Assembly (NCBI GenBank): GCA_951799445.1
Contig: CATOGU010000064.1
Span: 1-64,000, forward strand
DNA from: Pseudisothecium myosuroides
Taxonomy: Eukaryota > Streptophyta > Bryopsida > Hypnales > Lembophyllaceae
Direction: 5' to 3'
DNA: 64,000 bases
Under the pieces are notes generated by a model. That model did not search any database, was not told the origin of the DNA, and was given only the letters and a program-made list of their open reading frames with translations. Position 1 is the first letter of the stretch. The number at the start of each line of letters is the position of its first letter. Below are positions 51,658-59,150 of the stretch, piece after piece. A program made the translations under genes and the position numbers.

Positions 51658-53628
51658 GTGTCCAACTATCTCGCATCGCCGTCCACTCGGGCGCAAGTCA
51701 TCACGCGCCGCACCTACAACCGTCCCGTGGACGACACCGGCCAAGTCTTCGAAAGCTGGACCGATACCGTGGATCGCGTCATCGGCCACCAGCGCTGGCT
51801 TTGGAGCCGTGCGAAGGAAACCGAACTGACGGAAGATGAAGAGAAGGAACTGGCGGAACTCCGTGCGCTCATGATCTCGCGCAAGGTGTCCACGTCCGGC
51901 CGCACGCTCTGGCTTGGCGGAACCGATCTGTCGAAGAGGCGTGAGGCGAGCCAATTCAACTGTTCGTTCTTGCGCGTCGAGACGGTGAGCGACATCGCGG
52001 ACGCCTTCTGGCTCTTGCTCCAGGGCTGCGGCGTCGGCTTCGAACCGATCCCCGGCATCCTGAACGGCTTCGCGAACCCGCTGGAGCTAGAGATCATCCC
52101 GAGCACGCGCACGGGGAAAGGCGGAGCCGAGTATAACAAGGAGACCGTCAAAAAGGGCATCTGGACGATCAAGGTCGGGGACAGCGCCGAAGCGTGGTCC
52201 AAGGTCCCGGCGAAGATACTGGCGAACAAGTGCAACGCCAAGAAGCTGATCCTGGACTTCAGCGAACTCCGTCCGGCGGGCGAGCGTCTGAAGGGCTACG
52301 GCTGGATCAGTTCAGGCTACACCGGCCTTGCGAAGGCGATGACCAAGATCGTCGCCATCATGAACAACCGAGCGGGCGATCTTCTGACGCGGATCGACAT
52401 CCTGGACATCATGAACTGGCTCGGGACCACGTTGTCGTCCAGGCGCTCGGCGGAGATCGCCGTGGTCCCGTGGGGCGACCCGGAAGCCGAGCCCTTCGCC
52501 ATCGCCAAGCGGAATTGGTGGGAAGGCAATGAGCAACGCGCTCAGTCGAACAACTCCATCATGTTCGGCAAGCGTCCGACGAAGTATGAACTCTACTACG
52601 TCTTCGGTCTCATGGAAAAGGGCGGCGGCTCTGAGCCCGGCTTCCTGAACGCCGAAGAAGCCTACCGCCGTGCGCCGTGGTTCAAGGGCGTCAATCCTTG
52701 CGCGGAAATCCTTCTCGGGAACAAATCGTTCTGCAATCTCGTCGAAGTCGATCTCGGCAAGTTCAACGGTGACTTCCCCGGCCTCCTAGACGCGATGCGT
52801 CTGGTGGCGCGAGCCAACTACCGCCAGACGTGCGTGAACCTGAACGATGAAGTCCTTCAGAAGTCATGGCACGAACTAAACAACTTCCTGCGGCTCTGCG
52901 GCGTCGGCCTCACCGGCATCGTCCGGTGGGAGTATGACGGCAACCGCTCGGCGGCGCAGACCATCGGCCGGGCGGCGCGCGAAGGCGCATGGGGCATGGC
53001 CGATGAACTCGGGCTCCCGCGTCCGAAGGCCGTCACCACGATCAAGCCGAGCGGGACGCTCAGCAAGATCATGGATACGACGGAAGGCGTTCACAAGCCG
53101 CTCGGCCGCTACATCTTCAATAACGTCAACTTCAACCGTCTCGATCCCGTAGTCCAGAAGCTCCGGGACGCCGGTTACAAGGTGATCGACAACCCGACCG
53201 AACCAGATGCCGTGCTGGTCACGTTCCCGGTGGCGTATGAGGATGTCGAGTTCGATGTGGTGGACGGCAAGCACGTCAACCTGGAGAGCGCTGTCAGCCA
53301 GCTTGAACGCTACAAGTTCTGGATGGACAACTATGTCGATCACAACTGTTCGATCACGATCAGCTACTCGCTGAACGAAGTGGATGACATCGTGGCATGG
53401 CTCGACGAGAATTGGGGCCACTACGTCGGCGTGTCGTTCATCTACAGAAACGATCCTACGAAGACGGCCGCCGATCTCGGCTATCTGTATCTGCCCCAAG
53501 AAGTCGTGACGGAAGAGGCGTATAGCGCCTATTCCTCTACACTTCTTCCCATCGATCTCGACAGCGCGAACACCTTCGTCGAGATGATCGGAGACGAGTG
53601 CGCCACAGGAGCTTGCCCGATCAAGTGA
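51658..53628 (+). CDS. nrdJ: Class II ribonucleotide reductase (monomeric, B12-dependent)
   Basis: A 656-residue reductase that makes deoxynucleotides from ribonucleotides. GTG at 51658 with GGAG 10 bases before is preferred; longer frames overlap thyX. First redox Cys102 (FNCSFLR) and active-site Cys348 in NPCAEILLGNKSFCNL are present; the C-terminal shuttle pair is CATGACPIK (Cys648, Cys653). The architecture matches the adenosylcobalamin-dependent monomeric class, so no small subunit is needed and oxygen is not required, but the host must supply B12. Its stop overlaps a possible GTG start of the next frame. Confidence 0.9.
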   Translation: MSNYLASPSTRAQVITRRTYNRPVDDTGQVFESWTDTVDRVIGHQRWLWSRAKETELTEDEEKELAELRALMISRKVSTSGRTLWLGGTDLSKRREASQFNCSFLRVETVSDIADAFWLLLQGCGVGFEPIPGILNGFANPLELEIIPSTRTGKGGAEYNKETVKKGIWTIKVGDSAEAWSKVPAKILANKCNAKKLILDFSELRPAGERLKGYGWISSGYTGLAKAMTKIVAIMNNRAGDLLTRIDILDIMNWLGTTLSSRRSAEIAVVPWGDPEAEPFAIAKRNWWEGNEQRAQSNNSIMFGKRPTKYELYYVFGLMEKGGGSEPGFLNAEEAYRRAPWFKGVNPCAEILLGNKSFCNLVEVDLGKFNGDFPGLLDAMRLVARANYRQTCVNLNDEVLQKSWHELNNFLRLCGVGLTGIVRWEYDGNRSAAQTIGRAAREGAWGMADELGLPRPKAVTTIKPSGTLSKIMDTTEGVHKPLGRYIFNNVNFNRLDPVVQKLRDAGYKVIDNPTEPDAVLVTFPVAYEDVEFDVVDGKHVNLESAVSQLERYKFWMDNYVDHNCSITISYSLNEVDDIVAWLDENWGHYVGVSFIYRNDPTKTAADLGYLYLPQEVVTEEAYSAYSSTLLPIDLDSANTFVEMIGDECATGACPIK

Positions 53629-53798
53629 GCGACTACCTGGACAGCGGCCCCGGTGATCCTCTGGACGACGGTCTAGGGGATCAACTCGACGATGGCTCCC
53701 CTAGCAGTCCGCCGCCCCCGGCTGTAGTCTCCCTAGCTGCGGCCAGGGCGTCTCCTGTCGCCGCGTCCGCACAGAGCAACCCACAGGAGCCCGACCCC

Positions 53799-54152
53799 AT
53801 GGCCGCCACCCTCTACCTGATCTCCCGCGCCACGCCCGCCGACGAAGGCCCCGATGGGTTCGTGGACGGCGTGTCCGCCGTCATCATCAACCTGGACCCG
53901 GCGACCTACACGACGCAGGCCGCTCGCGCCGCTGAAGCCGTGAAGGCGCTGAACGCCACGAAGTCGGCGGCCGGGACCGGCGAAGACCTCGCGGGCGCGA
54001 ACCAGCCGACGCAGTTCAAGTCCACCTACCTGAACACCGAAGTCGTGCTCGGCGTGCCGACCGGCGGCGTCCTCGCCACCGCGAACGTGTCGATCATCCT
54101 CCAGGACATCGACGAAGGCGGCGTCAGCGCCGTCCAAGCCGCCGTCGCCTAA
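53799..54152 (+). CDS. Hypothetical protein, 117 aa
   Basis: A small beta-rich protein (MAATLYLISRATPADEG ... VSAVIINLDPATYTTQAARA ... NVSIILQDIDEGG). CAGGAG lies 7 bases before the ATG. The frame is open upstream to a GTG at 53625 that overlaps the reductase stop (GTGA); that start would add 58 acidic, Pro-rich residues. I favour 53799 on the ribosome binding site. Function unknown. Confidence 0.6.
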   Translation: MAATLYLISRATPADEGPDGFVDGVSAVIINLDPATYTTQAARAAEAVKALNATKSAAGTGEDLAGANQPTQFKSTYLNTEVVLGVPTGGVLATANVSIILQDIDEGGVSAVQAAVA

Positions 54153-54166
54153 GACGGAACCGCAGC

Positions 54167-54191
54167 GCCCCCGTGGAGCTTCCACGGGGGC
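54167..54191 (+). other. Perfect 11-bp hairpin
   Basis: GCCCCCGTGGA-GCT-TCCACGGGGGC between two small genes. No T-run follows (CAACCTGG), so it is more likely an RNA-processing, stabilising or pausing stem than an intrinsic terminator. Confidence 0.6.
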
Positions 54192-54208
54192 AACCTGGAG
54201 ATCGCCGC

Positions 54209-54382
54209 ATGTCCTACACCCGAGCGCACCAGCGGCCGATCCTGTCGCCGCCGCAGAGCGAGGCCCATCCTCGCACCACGAAGGTCCCGCCCGTCCACGG
54301 CGACGGCAAGCTGAAGAAGTCCACCGTCTCGACCAACGGCGTGAAGACTTCCTCAGTGACTTCCTCGCCGAACAAGTCCTGA
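54209..54382 (+). CDS. Small basic disordered protein, 57 aa
   Basis: Start at 54209 with GGAG 8 bases upstream. The product is rich in Ser, Pro, Lys, Thr and His, with no predicted fold; the C-terminal half is a Lys/Ser/Thr/Val repeat-like tail. It resembles the tiny basic proteins encoded at 11194 and 11428 in composition but not in alignable sequence. It is followed by an intrinsic terminator. Function unknown. Confidence 0.55.
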   Translation: MSYTRAHQRPILSPPQSEAHPRTTKVPPVHGDGKLKKSTVSTNGVKTSSVTSSPNKS

Positions 54383-54407
54383 TCCACGGTCTAGGCCGGG
54401 TGCTCTG

Positions 54408-54436
54408 AGCCCGCCGATTAAGTTCGGCGGGCTTCT
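54408..54436 (+). terminator. Intrinsic terminator
   Basis: A 10-bp stem AGCCCGCCGA / TCGGCGGGCT, loop TTAAGT, followed by TCTTGCT. The recurring core GGTCTAGGCC (54388-54397) lies just upstream. Confidence 0.75.
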
Positions 54437-54490
54437 TGCTGTCGTCACACCCGCCTGTTAGACCCGGATTGCCTTAGAAGGGGTGCGGCG

Positions 54491-54889
54491 ATGTTTCTCT
54501 TCGGTTCACACATCGGCGGCAAGCTCGACGCGATCCTTCGGGGTATCGGCATCCTCCTTCGAAGGACAGAGCACATGAGCAAGGAACTGGACGACGTTTC
54601 GTCGGCGGTGGGCGAGATCGAGACCGCCGTCACGGAAGGCGCGGGCGAGATCAAGTCGCTGGCGGATCAGGTGAAGGCCAACGCGACCGATCCGGCCGCG
54701 CTGGAAAGCCTCGCGACGCGCATCCACACGGCCGCCACCAACATGCACAACTCCGTGCTGGCGGTGACGCAGCCGATCACGGGCGGCGACACGGGTGGCG
54801 GCTCGACCGGCGGCGACGCGGGCACGGGTGATGGCTCGACCGGCGGCGACGCCGGGACCGGCACGGGCGAAGACGCTTCGCAGTCCTGA
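54491..54889 (+). CDS. Coiled-coil protein with Gly/Thr/Asp repeat tail
   Basis: A 132-residue protein. Residues 1-25 include an amphipathic helix (GGKLDAILRGIGILLRR); 28-95 form a charged helical region with heptad-like spacing; 98-128 is a degenerate repeat of STGGDAGTG. It lies isolated between two terminators and so probably has its own promoter in 54437-54490 (TTGCTG-17-TAGACC is the best weak candidate). Function unknown; a trimeric or membrane-associated accessory protein would fit. Confidence 0.55.
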   Translation: MFLFGSHIGGKLDAILRGIGILLRRTEHMSKELDDVSSAVGEIETAVTEGAGEIKSLADQVKANATDPAALESLATRIHTAATNMHNSVLAVTQPITGGDTGGGSTGGDAGTGDGSTGGDAGTGTGEDASQS

Positions 54890-54892
54890 GCC

Positions 54893-54911
54893 AAGCCCGG
54901 CCTAGACCGGG
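54893..54911. other. Hairpin with GGCCTAGACC core
   Basis: CCCGG-CCTAGA-CCGGG starting seven bases after the stop of the 54491 gene and nine bases before an intrinsic terminator. Same core as at 10794, 12057, 45792 and 54388. Confidence 0.65.
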
Positions 54912-54918
54912 AAACGAA

Positions 54919-54950
54919 GAACCCCGCCGGAGCGATCCGGCGGGGTTTCT
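54919..54950 (+). terminator. Intrinsic terminator ending rightward unit
   Basis: An 11-bp perfect stem AACCCCGCCGG / CCGGCGGGGTT, loop AGCGAT, followed by TCTTG. It marks the end of the primase-ThyX-reductase unit. Confidence 0.85.
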
Positions 54951-55383
54951 TGTGGGCCTGTGCTGGCCTAGCAGTCCTCCAGGTCGCGCCCCCTGGCTTT
55001 GGAGACCCTGGCTGGGGTCATCGCCGGGAACTAGCCTCATCCCCTGACGGCGACGTTTAGAAGCGTCCGACCCGCCGGAGACGCAGCCTGGAGGGCTGCT
55101 AGGTTAGCTCGGCCCCCGCAGCGTCCATCCCGAAGGAGGCCGCCGCGAGGGCCAGAGCCGGTGATCCTGGTGAGCCCTCGCGGGCGCATTCGTTCCACCT
55201 TCCGGGGCCTGTAGTTCGGAGGCTTTGCAGTCCCGTCCCTACCACCGTCCCTTGATCGCCATGGATCAGTGAGCGGCCCCATGTTCTGAACGCCGGGGCT
55301 GACGGCCGTTGAAACCACCCCGAGGGGCTTATTCTGGCGGCGTCCGCAGCGGCGAATGCGCGAACATGAGCCTGGATACGAGA
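54951..55383. other. Noncoding gap between converging units
   Basis: No convincing gene on either strand; the open frames here lack ribosome binding sites and have poor composition. One notable structure is a 10-bp hairpin CCGCGAGGGC / GCCCTCGCGG (55143-55152 and 55174-55183) whose 21-base loop carries GGTGATCCTGGTGA, a sequence otherwise found in the leaders of minus-strand genes. No tRNA-like fold was found on either strand. Confidence 0.5.
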
Positions 55384-55415
55384 AGGCCCGCCCCTCCGTC
55401 AAGAGGGGCGGGCCT
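55384..55415 (-). terminator. Terminator ending leftward accessory unit
   Basis: A 13-bp perfect stem (AGGCCCGCCCCTC and its complement) with loop CGTCAA. On the minus strand CTTCTCG follows, a weak T-run. It lies 29 bases after the stop of the LysM-like gene. Confidence 0.7.
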
Positions 55416-55444
55416 GAGATCGTCAGCCGTGAGGCTGGACGGCC

Positions 55445-56182
55445 TTATTCGTGGAAGTCGGCGTCACCGGCCCCGCCGGAGCCCGAGCCGCCCCCTTGGC
55501 CGCCCTCGCCGCCCTCGCCGCCTTCCGCGCCCGTGGGGAGGCTGGAGGCCGAGCCGGTCGCGCCGGAGCCATCGGCCGCCGGGCCACCTTCGGCCGCCTC
55601 GCGCTCGTCCTGCGCCCGCTGCGCCGTCGCACCGTTCGCGCCTTCGGAGACGTGGCGGCTGGCCGCGCCGCTGTCCGTGCCGCCGTCGTCGCGCATCCGG
55701 CCCTCGCGCTCACGACGCGCTTCCGACAGACGCGCGCCCGTGGCCTCCGAACCGAAGTTCTTCAGGTCTTCGCCGTCCGGCGGCGTGGCGTCGCCCGTGC
55801 GCGCGAGACGCTGGCCGATGCTGGTCTTGTTCTCTTCGGCGTTCTTCCCGCCGTTGGACACGGTGGACGCGCCCTTCAGGTCGGACAACGTGAGATCGGC
55901 GCGCTTCAGTTCGCCGAGCGACGGGCCGCCGGAGATGAAGCCGGGTTCGGCGATGGTCAGGTCCGTGCCGGACGGGACCAGGGCTTCGGGGCTCGGGAGG
56001 ATGTCGCGGTTCCAATCCCACAGATGATGACGGTTCTCGGGGGTGTCCTCGCCCAGGAGTTCCTTGGCGATGGACCCGAGCGGGCCGCCGGTGCGGATGT
56101 GGACCTTGTGCATCTGGCCCATGCCGCCCTTGACGGCATCGGGGAGTTCTTGGGCGGTGGTCTCGGGATCGGCGGCGCTCAT
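55445..56182 (-). CDS. LysM-like protein with disordered tail
   Basis: A 245-residue protein. ATG 56182 is chosen for AAGGAA 6 bases before it. Residues about 22-82 resemble a LysM fold: HKVHIRTGGPLGSIAKELLG, then NRHHLWDWNRDILPSPEALV and SGTDLTI. LysM domains bind peptidoglycan or chitin. The rest is Gly/Ala/Glu/Arg-rich and disordered, ending GAGDADFHE. No signal peptide is visible, so it may be a virion protein or be released at lysis. It is the last gene of the leftward accessory unit. Confidence 0.6.
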   Translation of the reverse strand: MSAADPETTAQELPDAVKGGMGQMHKVHIRTGGPLGSIAKELLGEDTPENRHHLWDWNRDILPSPEALVPSGTDLTIAEPGFISGGPSLGELKRADLTLSDLKGASTVSNGGKNAEENKTSIGQRLARTGDATPPDGEDLKNFGSEATGARLSEARREREGRMRDDGGTDSGAASRHVSEGANGATAQRAQDEREAAEGGPAADGSGATGSASSLPTGAEGGEGGEGGQGGGSGSGGAGDADFHE

Positions 56183-56283
56183 GGCGGTTCCTTCTTGCTG
56201 GAGGCGCGTGAGGATGCGCGGCGTCGCGCCCCCTGACAACGTGTGACCTTACGCCGCTGTTCCGGTCGAAAGCTAGGGCTGGA

Positions 56284-57213
56284 CTAGAAGGCCGAGCGCC
56301 AGACGTAAGGATCAGACGGGTCCGGCGGCTCCAGGCGCGAGACTAGCTCGACGATCTCCGCCCGCTGGCGCGCTTGTTCGGCCACACGTTCATCCCATGC
56401 CTTCTGATCTCGGATGCCGAGTATAGCGTCACGGATCAGAGTATCGATGATCTCCGGCTCCAGGGCATCGAGTTCCCATCCTTCTTTGCCGTGTTCCTTC
56501 TCATAGGCCGCTGTTCGGCTGTCCGTCTTCTTAGCAGGCATGGACGGGGGATTGTATTCGCGCACCTGATCCATGTTCAGCGCCAGACGATGAAGCTCGA
56601 CGGCAAACCCGGCATACATCCACAGGCGGTTTTCATTGTCGCCCGTCATGTCCACGCCCGAAGGATCATGGTCGCCGAGATGGAAGATGATTGGCTCATA
56701 GCCGTCAATCTTGTGCTGACGCAGCCGCATCCCTGCGCGCCAAGCCTCCGATGTCGAGTTGTAGCCCTTGGCAGGGAACCACGGAACGGCGAGTTCATCA
56801 CAGACCCGGCCGATGATGTTCGAAAGCGCGTCCTTCTCAACCCACACTTCGGGGCGACGCTTCTGGTTCTTCCACATATCAATCGTCCATGCTTCGGCGG
56901 ACGCCTTGAGGAAGGGAAGATACTCGCCTTCCTCTTGACCAGGATCGCCGCGAAGGTAGCGGCCGTTGTCCGACAACGCGAACCAATCGGTGAGGCCCGC
57001 ATTGCGGGCCTTCTTCATGGTATCCCCGAGCCGCTTGTATTGACGGATCGTGTTCTCTTCGATCAGCTTACGGGCGACGAACTGATAGTAGAGTTGGCGA
57101 AGGGTCATGGCGTAGCCCTTCGCGTGGTATTCCTCCAGGATCGAGTTCGCCTGATCGATTGTCTTCTGAACGTCCTTCGTGAAGCGCAGAGCTTCGTATC
57201 GGATCAGGGGCAT
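56284..57213 (-). CDS. Topo VI-A/Spo11 (mini-A)-like Toprim protein
   Basis: A 309-residue protein. The N-terminal half has a winged-helix segment with TLRQLYYQFV (Tyr42-Tyr43), matching the location and pattern of the catalytic tyrosine of Topo VI-A/Spo11 (R-x-x-YY). The C-terminal half has a Toprim fold: VWVEKDAL with Glu126, then FHLGDHDPSGVDM with Asp181 and Asp183, the expected metal-binding residues. No B (ATPase) subunit gene is seen, as for the mini-A proteins described from mobile elements. It may cut or nick DNA, or act in recombination. TGACATG overlap-type spacing couples it to neighbours. Confidence 0.72.
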   Translation of the reverse strand: MPLIRYEALRFTKDVQKTIDQANSILEEYHAKGYAMTLRQLYYQFVARKLIEENTIRQYKRLGDTMKKARNAGLTDWFALSDNGRYLRGDPGQEEGEYLPFLKASAEAWTIDMWKNQKRRPEVWVEKDALSNIIGRVCDELAVPWFPAKGYNSTSEAWRAGMRLRQHKIDGYEPIIFHLGDHDPSGVDMTGDNENRLWMYAGFAVELHRLALNMDQVREYNPPSMPAKKTDSRTAAYEKEHGKEGWELDALEPEIIDTLIRDAILGIRDQKAWDERVAEQARQRAEIVELVSRLEPPDPSDPYVWRSAF

Positions 57214-57214
57214 G

Positions 57215-57568
57215 TCAGGCGTCCGCCATAGGCTTGTTCAGGGAACCGGGATATTCAGCGAAGACCTTCTTCTCATGAGCATCCCGGCTGGCTCGAATGG
57301 AGTTCTCCTTGCGGCGAAGTTCTTCAAGCTCCGCCTGATAGGGGGCACGGACTTGGCCGACGTGCTTGATCGCACCGGCCGCCGCCTCCTGGCTCTCATA
57401 GCGGCCGACCAGAGCGTATGACCGCAGCGTCACCGCGCCGATGTCGCCGTCCCGCACGCCGCTGATCTGGTGGCCCGCGTCTCGCGTCACCCGGATCACA
57501 CGATAGTCGTCAAGGGACGAGAAGCCGCCACGAATGACGCCCCAAAAGAGAACAGGCTTCTTGGTCAT
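57215..57568 (-). CDS. Hypothetical protein, 117 aa
   Basis: Not recognised. Residues 1-60 are beta-rich (VLFWGVIRGGFSSLDDYRVI ... DGDIGAVTLRSYALVGRYES); 60-105 form a charged helix (YQAELEELRRKENSIRASRD). It starts one base after the upstream stop and ends one base before the Topo VI-A-like start, so it is probably co-expressed with it. Confidence 0.6.
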   Translation of the reverse strand: MTKKPVLFWGVIRGGFSSLDDYRVIRVTRDAGHQISGVRDGDIGAVTLRSYALVGRYESQEAAAGAIKHVGQVRAPYQAELEELRRKENSIRASRDAHEKKVFAEYPGSLNKPMADA

Positions 57569-57569
57569 G

Positions 57570-58142
57570 TCAGTGGCGCTCCGGGGTTGTCCAGCCGATG
57601 TCGTCGAAGTGATACTTGTTCCAATTCCACTCGCCGAGTGGGATCAGATGATCGCCGTCGAACATATCGAGTTCGACCTTGGCGTCCGTTGCTGGATTGG
57701 GGACGTGAGCGACGATGCGATCCTTCAGCGCCTCCAGAGCGAACTCTCTGGCTTCGGCGAAGCTGTCGAAGAGCATCGGCGTCGAGAAGACTTGGTGCTC
57801 ACAGTAGTCGTCCGCCGTGCCTGTCGCGTGCTCTGAGGGCGCATGGTGCGCGTAGTAGCCGGTGGTGACGTAGAGCGCCGTCCCGCGCTCCATGGCCGCC
57901 TCCAGGGGTCCGATCACGTCAGCAAGCTCCAGATGGGCGCTGGACGAGTTGATCCCCTTGGTGCGTAGGAAGTCGATCACCATCATGGAGATCGTGCGAC
58001 CGAAGTGTTCCTGGTGGTCTCCAGGCAAGTGCTTCTGGAGCACCTGATTGAAGAGCCCGATGGCGTAGTCAGCGTTGCGGAACTGGAGAGGACCCCAGCC
58101 TTCGCGGATACCCGCGACGATCTCTTCTAGCTTGCCTCTCAC
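57570..58142 (-). CDS. Hypothetical protein, 190 aa
   Basis: The GTG at 58142 overlaps the upstream stop (GTGA); a longer in-frame start would run over the preceding gene. A helical N-terminal region (NADYAIGLFNQVLQKHLPGD, SMMVIDFLRTKGI) leads into a beta-rich half (HQVFSTPMLFDSFAEAREFA ... LGEWNWNKYHFDDIGW). No motif recognised. Part of the leftward chain of overlapping small genes. Confidence 0.6.
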   Translation of the reverse strand: MRGKLEEIVAGIREGWGPLQFRNADYAIGLFNQVLQKHLPGDHQEHFGRTISMMVIDFLRTKGINSSSAHLELADVIGPLEAAMERGTALYVTTGYYAHHAPSEHATGTADDYCEHQVFSTPMLFDSFAEAREFALEALKDRIVAHVPNPATDAKVELDMFDGDHLIPLGEWNWNKYHFDDIGWTTPERH

Positions 58143-58348
58143 TTCCGGGACCGCTCCATCTTCCGCATTTCCATCTCCATCTGAACATCTATGAACGCCG
58201 CCTCGCACTCGTCTCCGGCGATCTCGCATGTGGAGGATGCGCCCTCGCGAAGTCGAACCGTCCGGCGCGCTTCGTGTCGAGCTACATACCACTTCCACCG
58301 GATCGCCGGAGCGGCGTTCTCCCTTTCGAGGACGACCGTGTAGGCCAC
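58139..58348 (-). CDS. Hypothetical protein, 69 aa
   Basis: Starts at GTG 58348, four bases after the upstream stop; no clear Shine-Dalgarno, so it is probably coupled. Beta-rich at first (YTVVLERENAAPAIRWKWYV), then helical and charged (FIDVQMEMEMRKMERSRK). Unknown function. Confidence 0.55.
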   Translation of the reverse strand: MAYTVVLERENAAPAIRWKWYVARHEARRTVRLREGASSTCEIAGDECEAAFIDVQMEMEMRKMERSRK

Positions 58349-58352
58349 GGTG

Positions 58353-58670
58353 TCAGTCCATCCGGCAGATTTCGAAGCTCCCGTCTGCGCCGAAGATCGC
58401 CACCCACGCGCCGGAGTAGAACCGGATCATCGTATCGTCGCGGAACTTGGCTTCGGCGAGAGGCTTCAGCGGGCGGTCGCCGGGATACTTGATCGTCCCG
58501 GCTCCGTCGATCACTGTGAAGCCCTCGAACGGCCGCCAGCCGCCCCCGTGGCCGTAGTGGGCGTCAAGCTGGTCCTTGGCCGACATGGGGTTTGTTTCGG
58601 ACAGGAAGTGAGGCAAAAGCCCCAGGTCTTCTTCCTGGAGACGGGGGTCCAGGCGGGTGAACTCGATCAT
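58353..58670 (-). CDS. Hypothetical protein, 105 aa
   Basis: A soluble protein (MIEFTRLDPRLQEEDLGLLP ... GHGGGWRPFEGFTVIDGAGT ... MIRFYSGAWVAIFGADGSFE). Not recognised. The leader has TTCACCAGGAGA 19 bases before the ATG and a promoter with good -35 lies within the end of the upstream HNH gene. It therefore seems to start a new transcript. Confidence 0.6.
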   Translation of the reverse strand: MIEFTRLDPRLQEEDLGLLPHFLSETNPMSAKDQLDAHYGHGGGWRPFEGFTVIDGAGTIKYPGDRPLKPLAEAKFRDDTMIRFYSGAWVAIFGADGSFEICRMD

Positions 58671-58708
58671 GTGCGGCGGGTCTCCTGGTGAACGTGGTAA
58701 GAGACCGC

Positions 58709-58738
58709 AAGCTACCCCGGCCTTGACCGGGCTGTCAA
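58709..58738 (-). promoter_or_regulatory. Candidate promoter with hairpin core in the spacer
   Basis: On the minus strand TTGACA (58733-58738), 18-base spacer, TAGCTT (58709-58714). The spacer is CCCGG-TCAAGG-CCGGG, a GGTCAAGGCC variant of the recurring core; a protein or DNA structure there would sit between the -35 and -10. Confidence 0.55.
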
Positions 58739-59113
58739 CGCCCTTGCGGCCCGGCGCGCTGTGTTCCGCTGATCCCGCTTGTGGTCTTCATACCGCATGT
58801 TCACCAGAGCGAGCCAGACGAGTTCGCATCCGGTAGGAAGACGATCTTGCTTCTTCGAATTGCATTTCCAGTGGGAGAGCATGATGTTCCCCCACGATCT
58901 GCGCCGTGGAAACTTAGAGATCGGCCAGACATGCTCTTCGGAAGGGCGCTCCTTTAGTTCCACACGGCCGTAGTGCTGATCGTCGGGGTGGGGCATTCTC
59001 ATACCGCAGCACCCGCATAGGCCGCCCTGGAAAACCCACAGGAGTTTCTTCTTATCAGCGTGCTCGCGCCTGAACTTCTTCGACTTGTCTCTGAGACGGT
59101 GATGCTGGCCCAT
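58712..59113 (-). CDS. HNH endonuclease
   Basis: A 133-residue HNH nuclease. Segments: LCGCCGMRMP (Cys pair, about 33-42), EEHVWPISKFPRR (catalytic His, about 59-71), SWGNIMLSHWKCNSKKQ (Asn and zinc Cys, about 73-89). The N- and C-termini are strongly basic, as expected for DNA binding. It may be a homing-type or packaging-associated nuclease; it is not next to the terminase. Its end contains the promoter of the next gene. Confidence 0.8.
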   Translation of the reverse strand: MGQHHRLRDKSKKFRREHADKKKLLWVFQGGLCGCCGMRMPHPDDQHYGRVELKERPSEEHVWPISKFPRRRSWGNIMLSHWKCNSKKQDRLPTGCELVWLALVNMRYEDHKRDQRNTARRAARALTARSRPG

Positions 59114-59123
59114 GATGAAGGAT

Positions 59124-59145
59124 GGGGCGGGCCGAAACCCGCCCC
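59124..59145. other. GC hairpin between genes
   Basis: GGGGCGGG-CCGAAA-CCCGCCCC lies between the stop of the gene at 59151 and the start of the HNH gene at 59113. No T-run on the minus strand (CATCC). Possible attenuator or RNA-stability stem. Confidence 0.55.
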
Positions 59146-59150
59146 GCAGA

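Noticed and set aside
54951..55140. tRNA-like anticodon loop (CTTCTAA) on the minus strand near 55050
   Set aside because: The flanking stem does not pair beyond four bases with the wrong loop size, and no other tRNA arms are present.
55037..55402. Minus-strand 121-codon frame in the converging gap
   Set aside because: It crosses the terminator hairpin at 55384-55415, has no ribosome binding site and low-complexity Arg/Gly composition.
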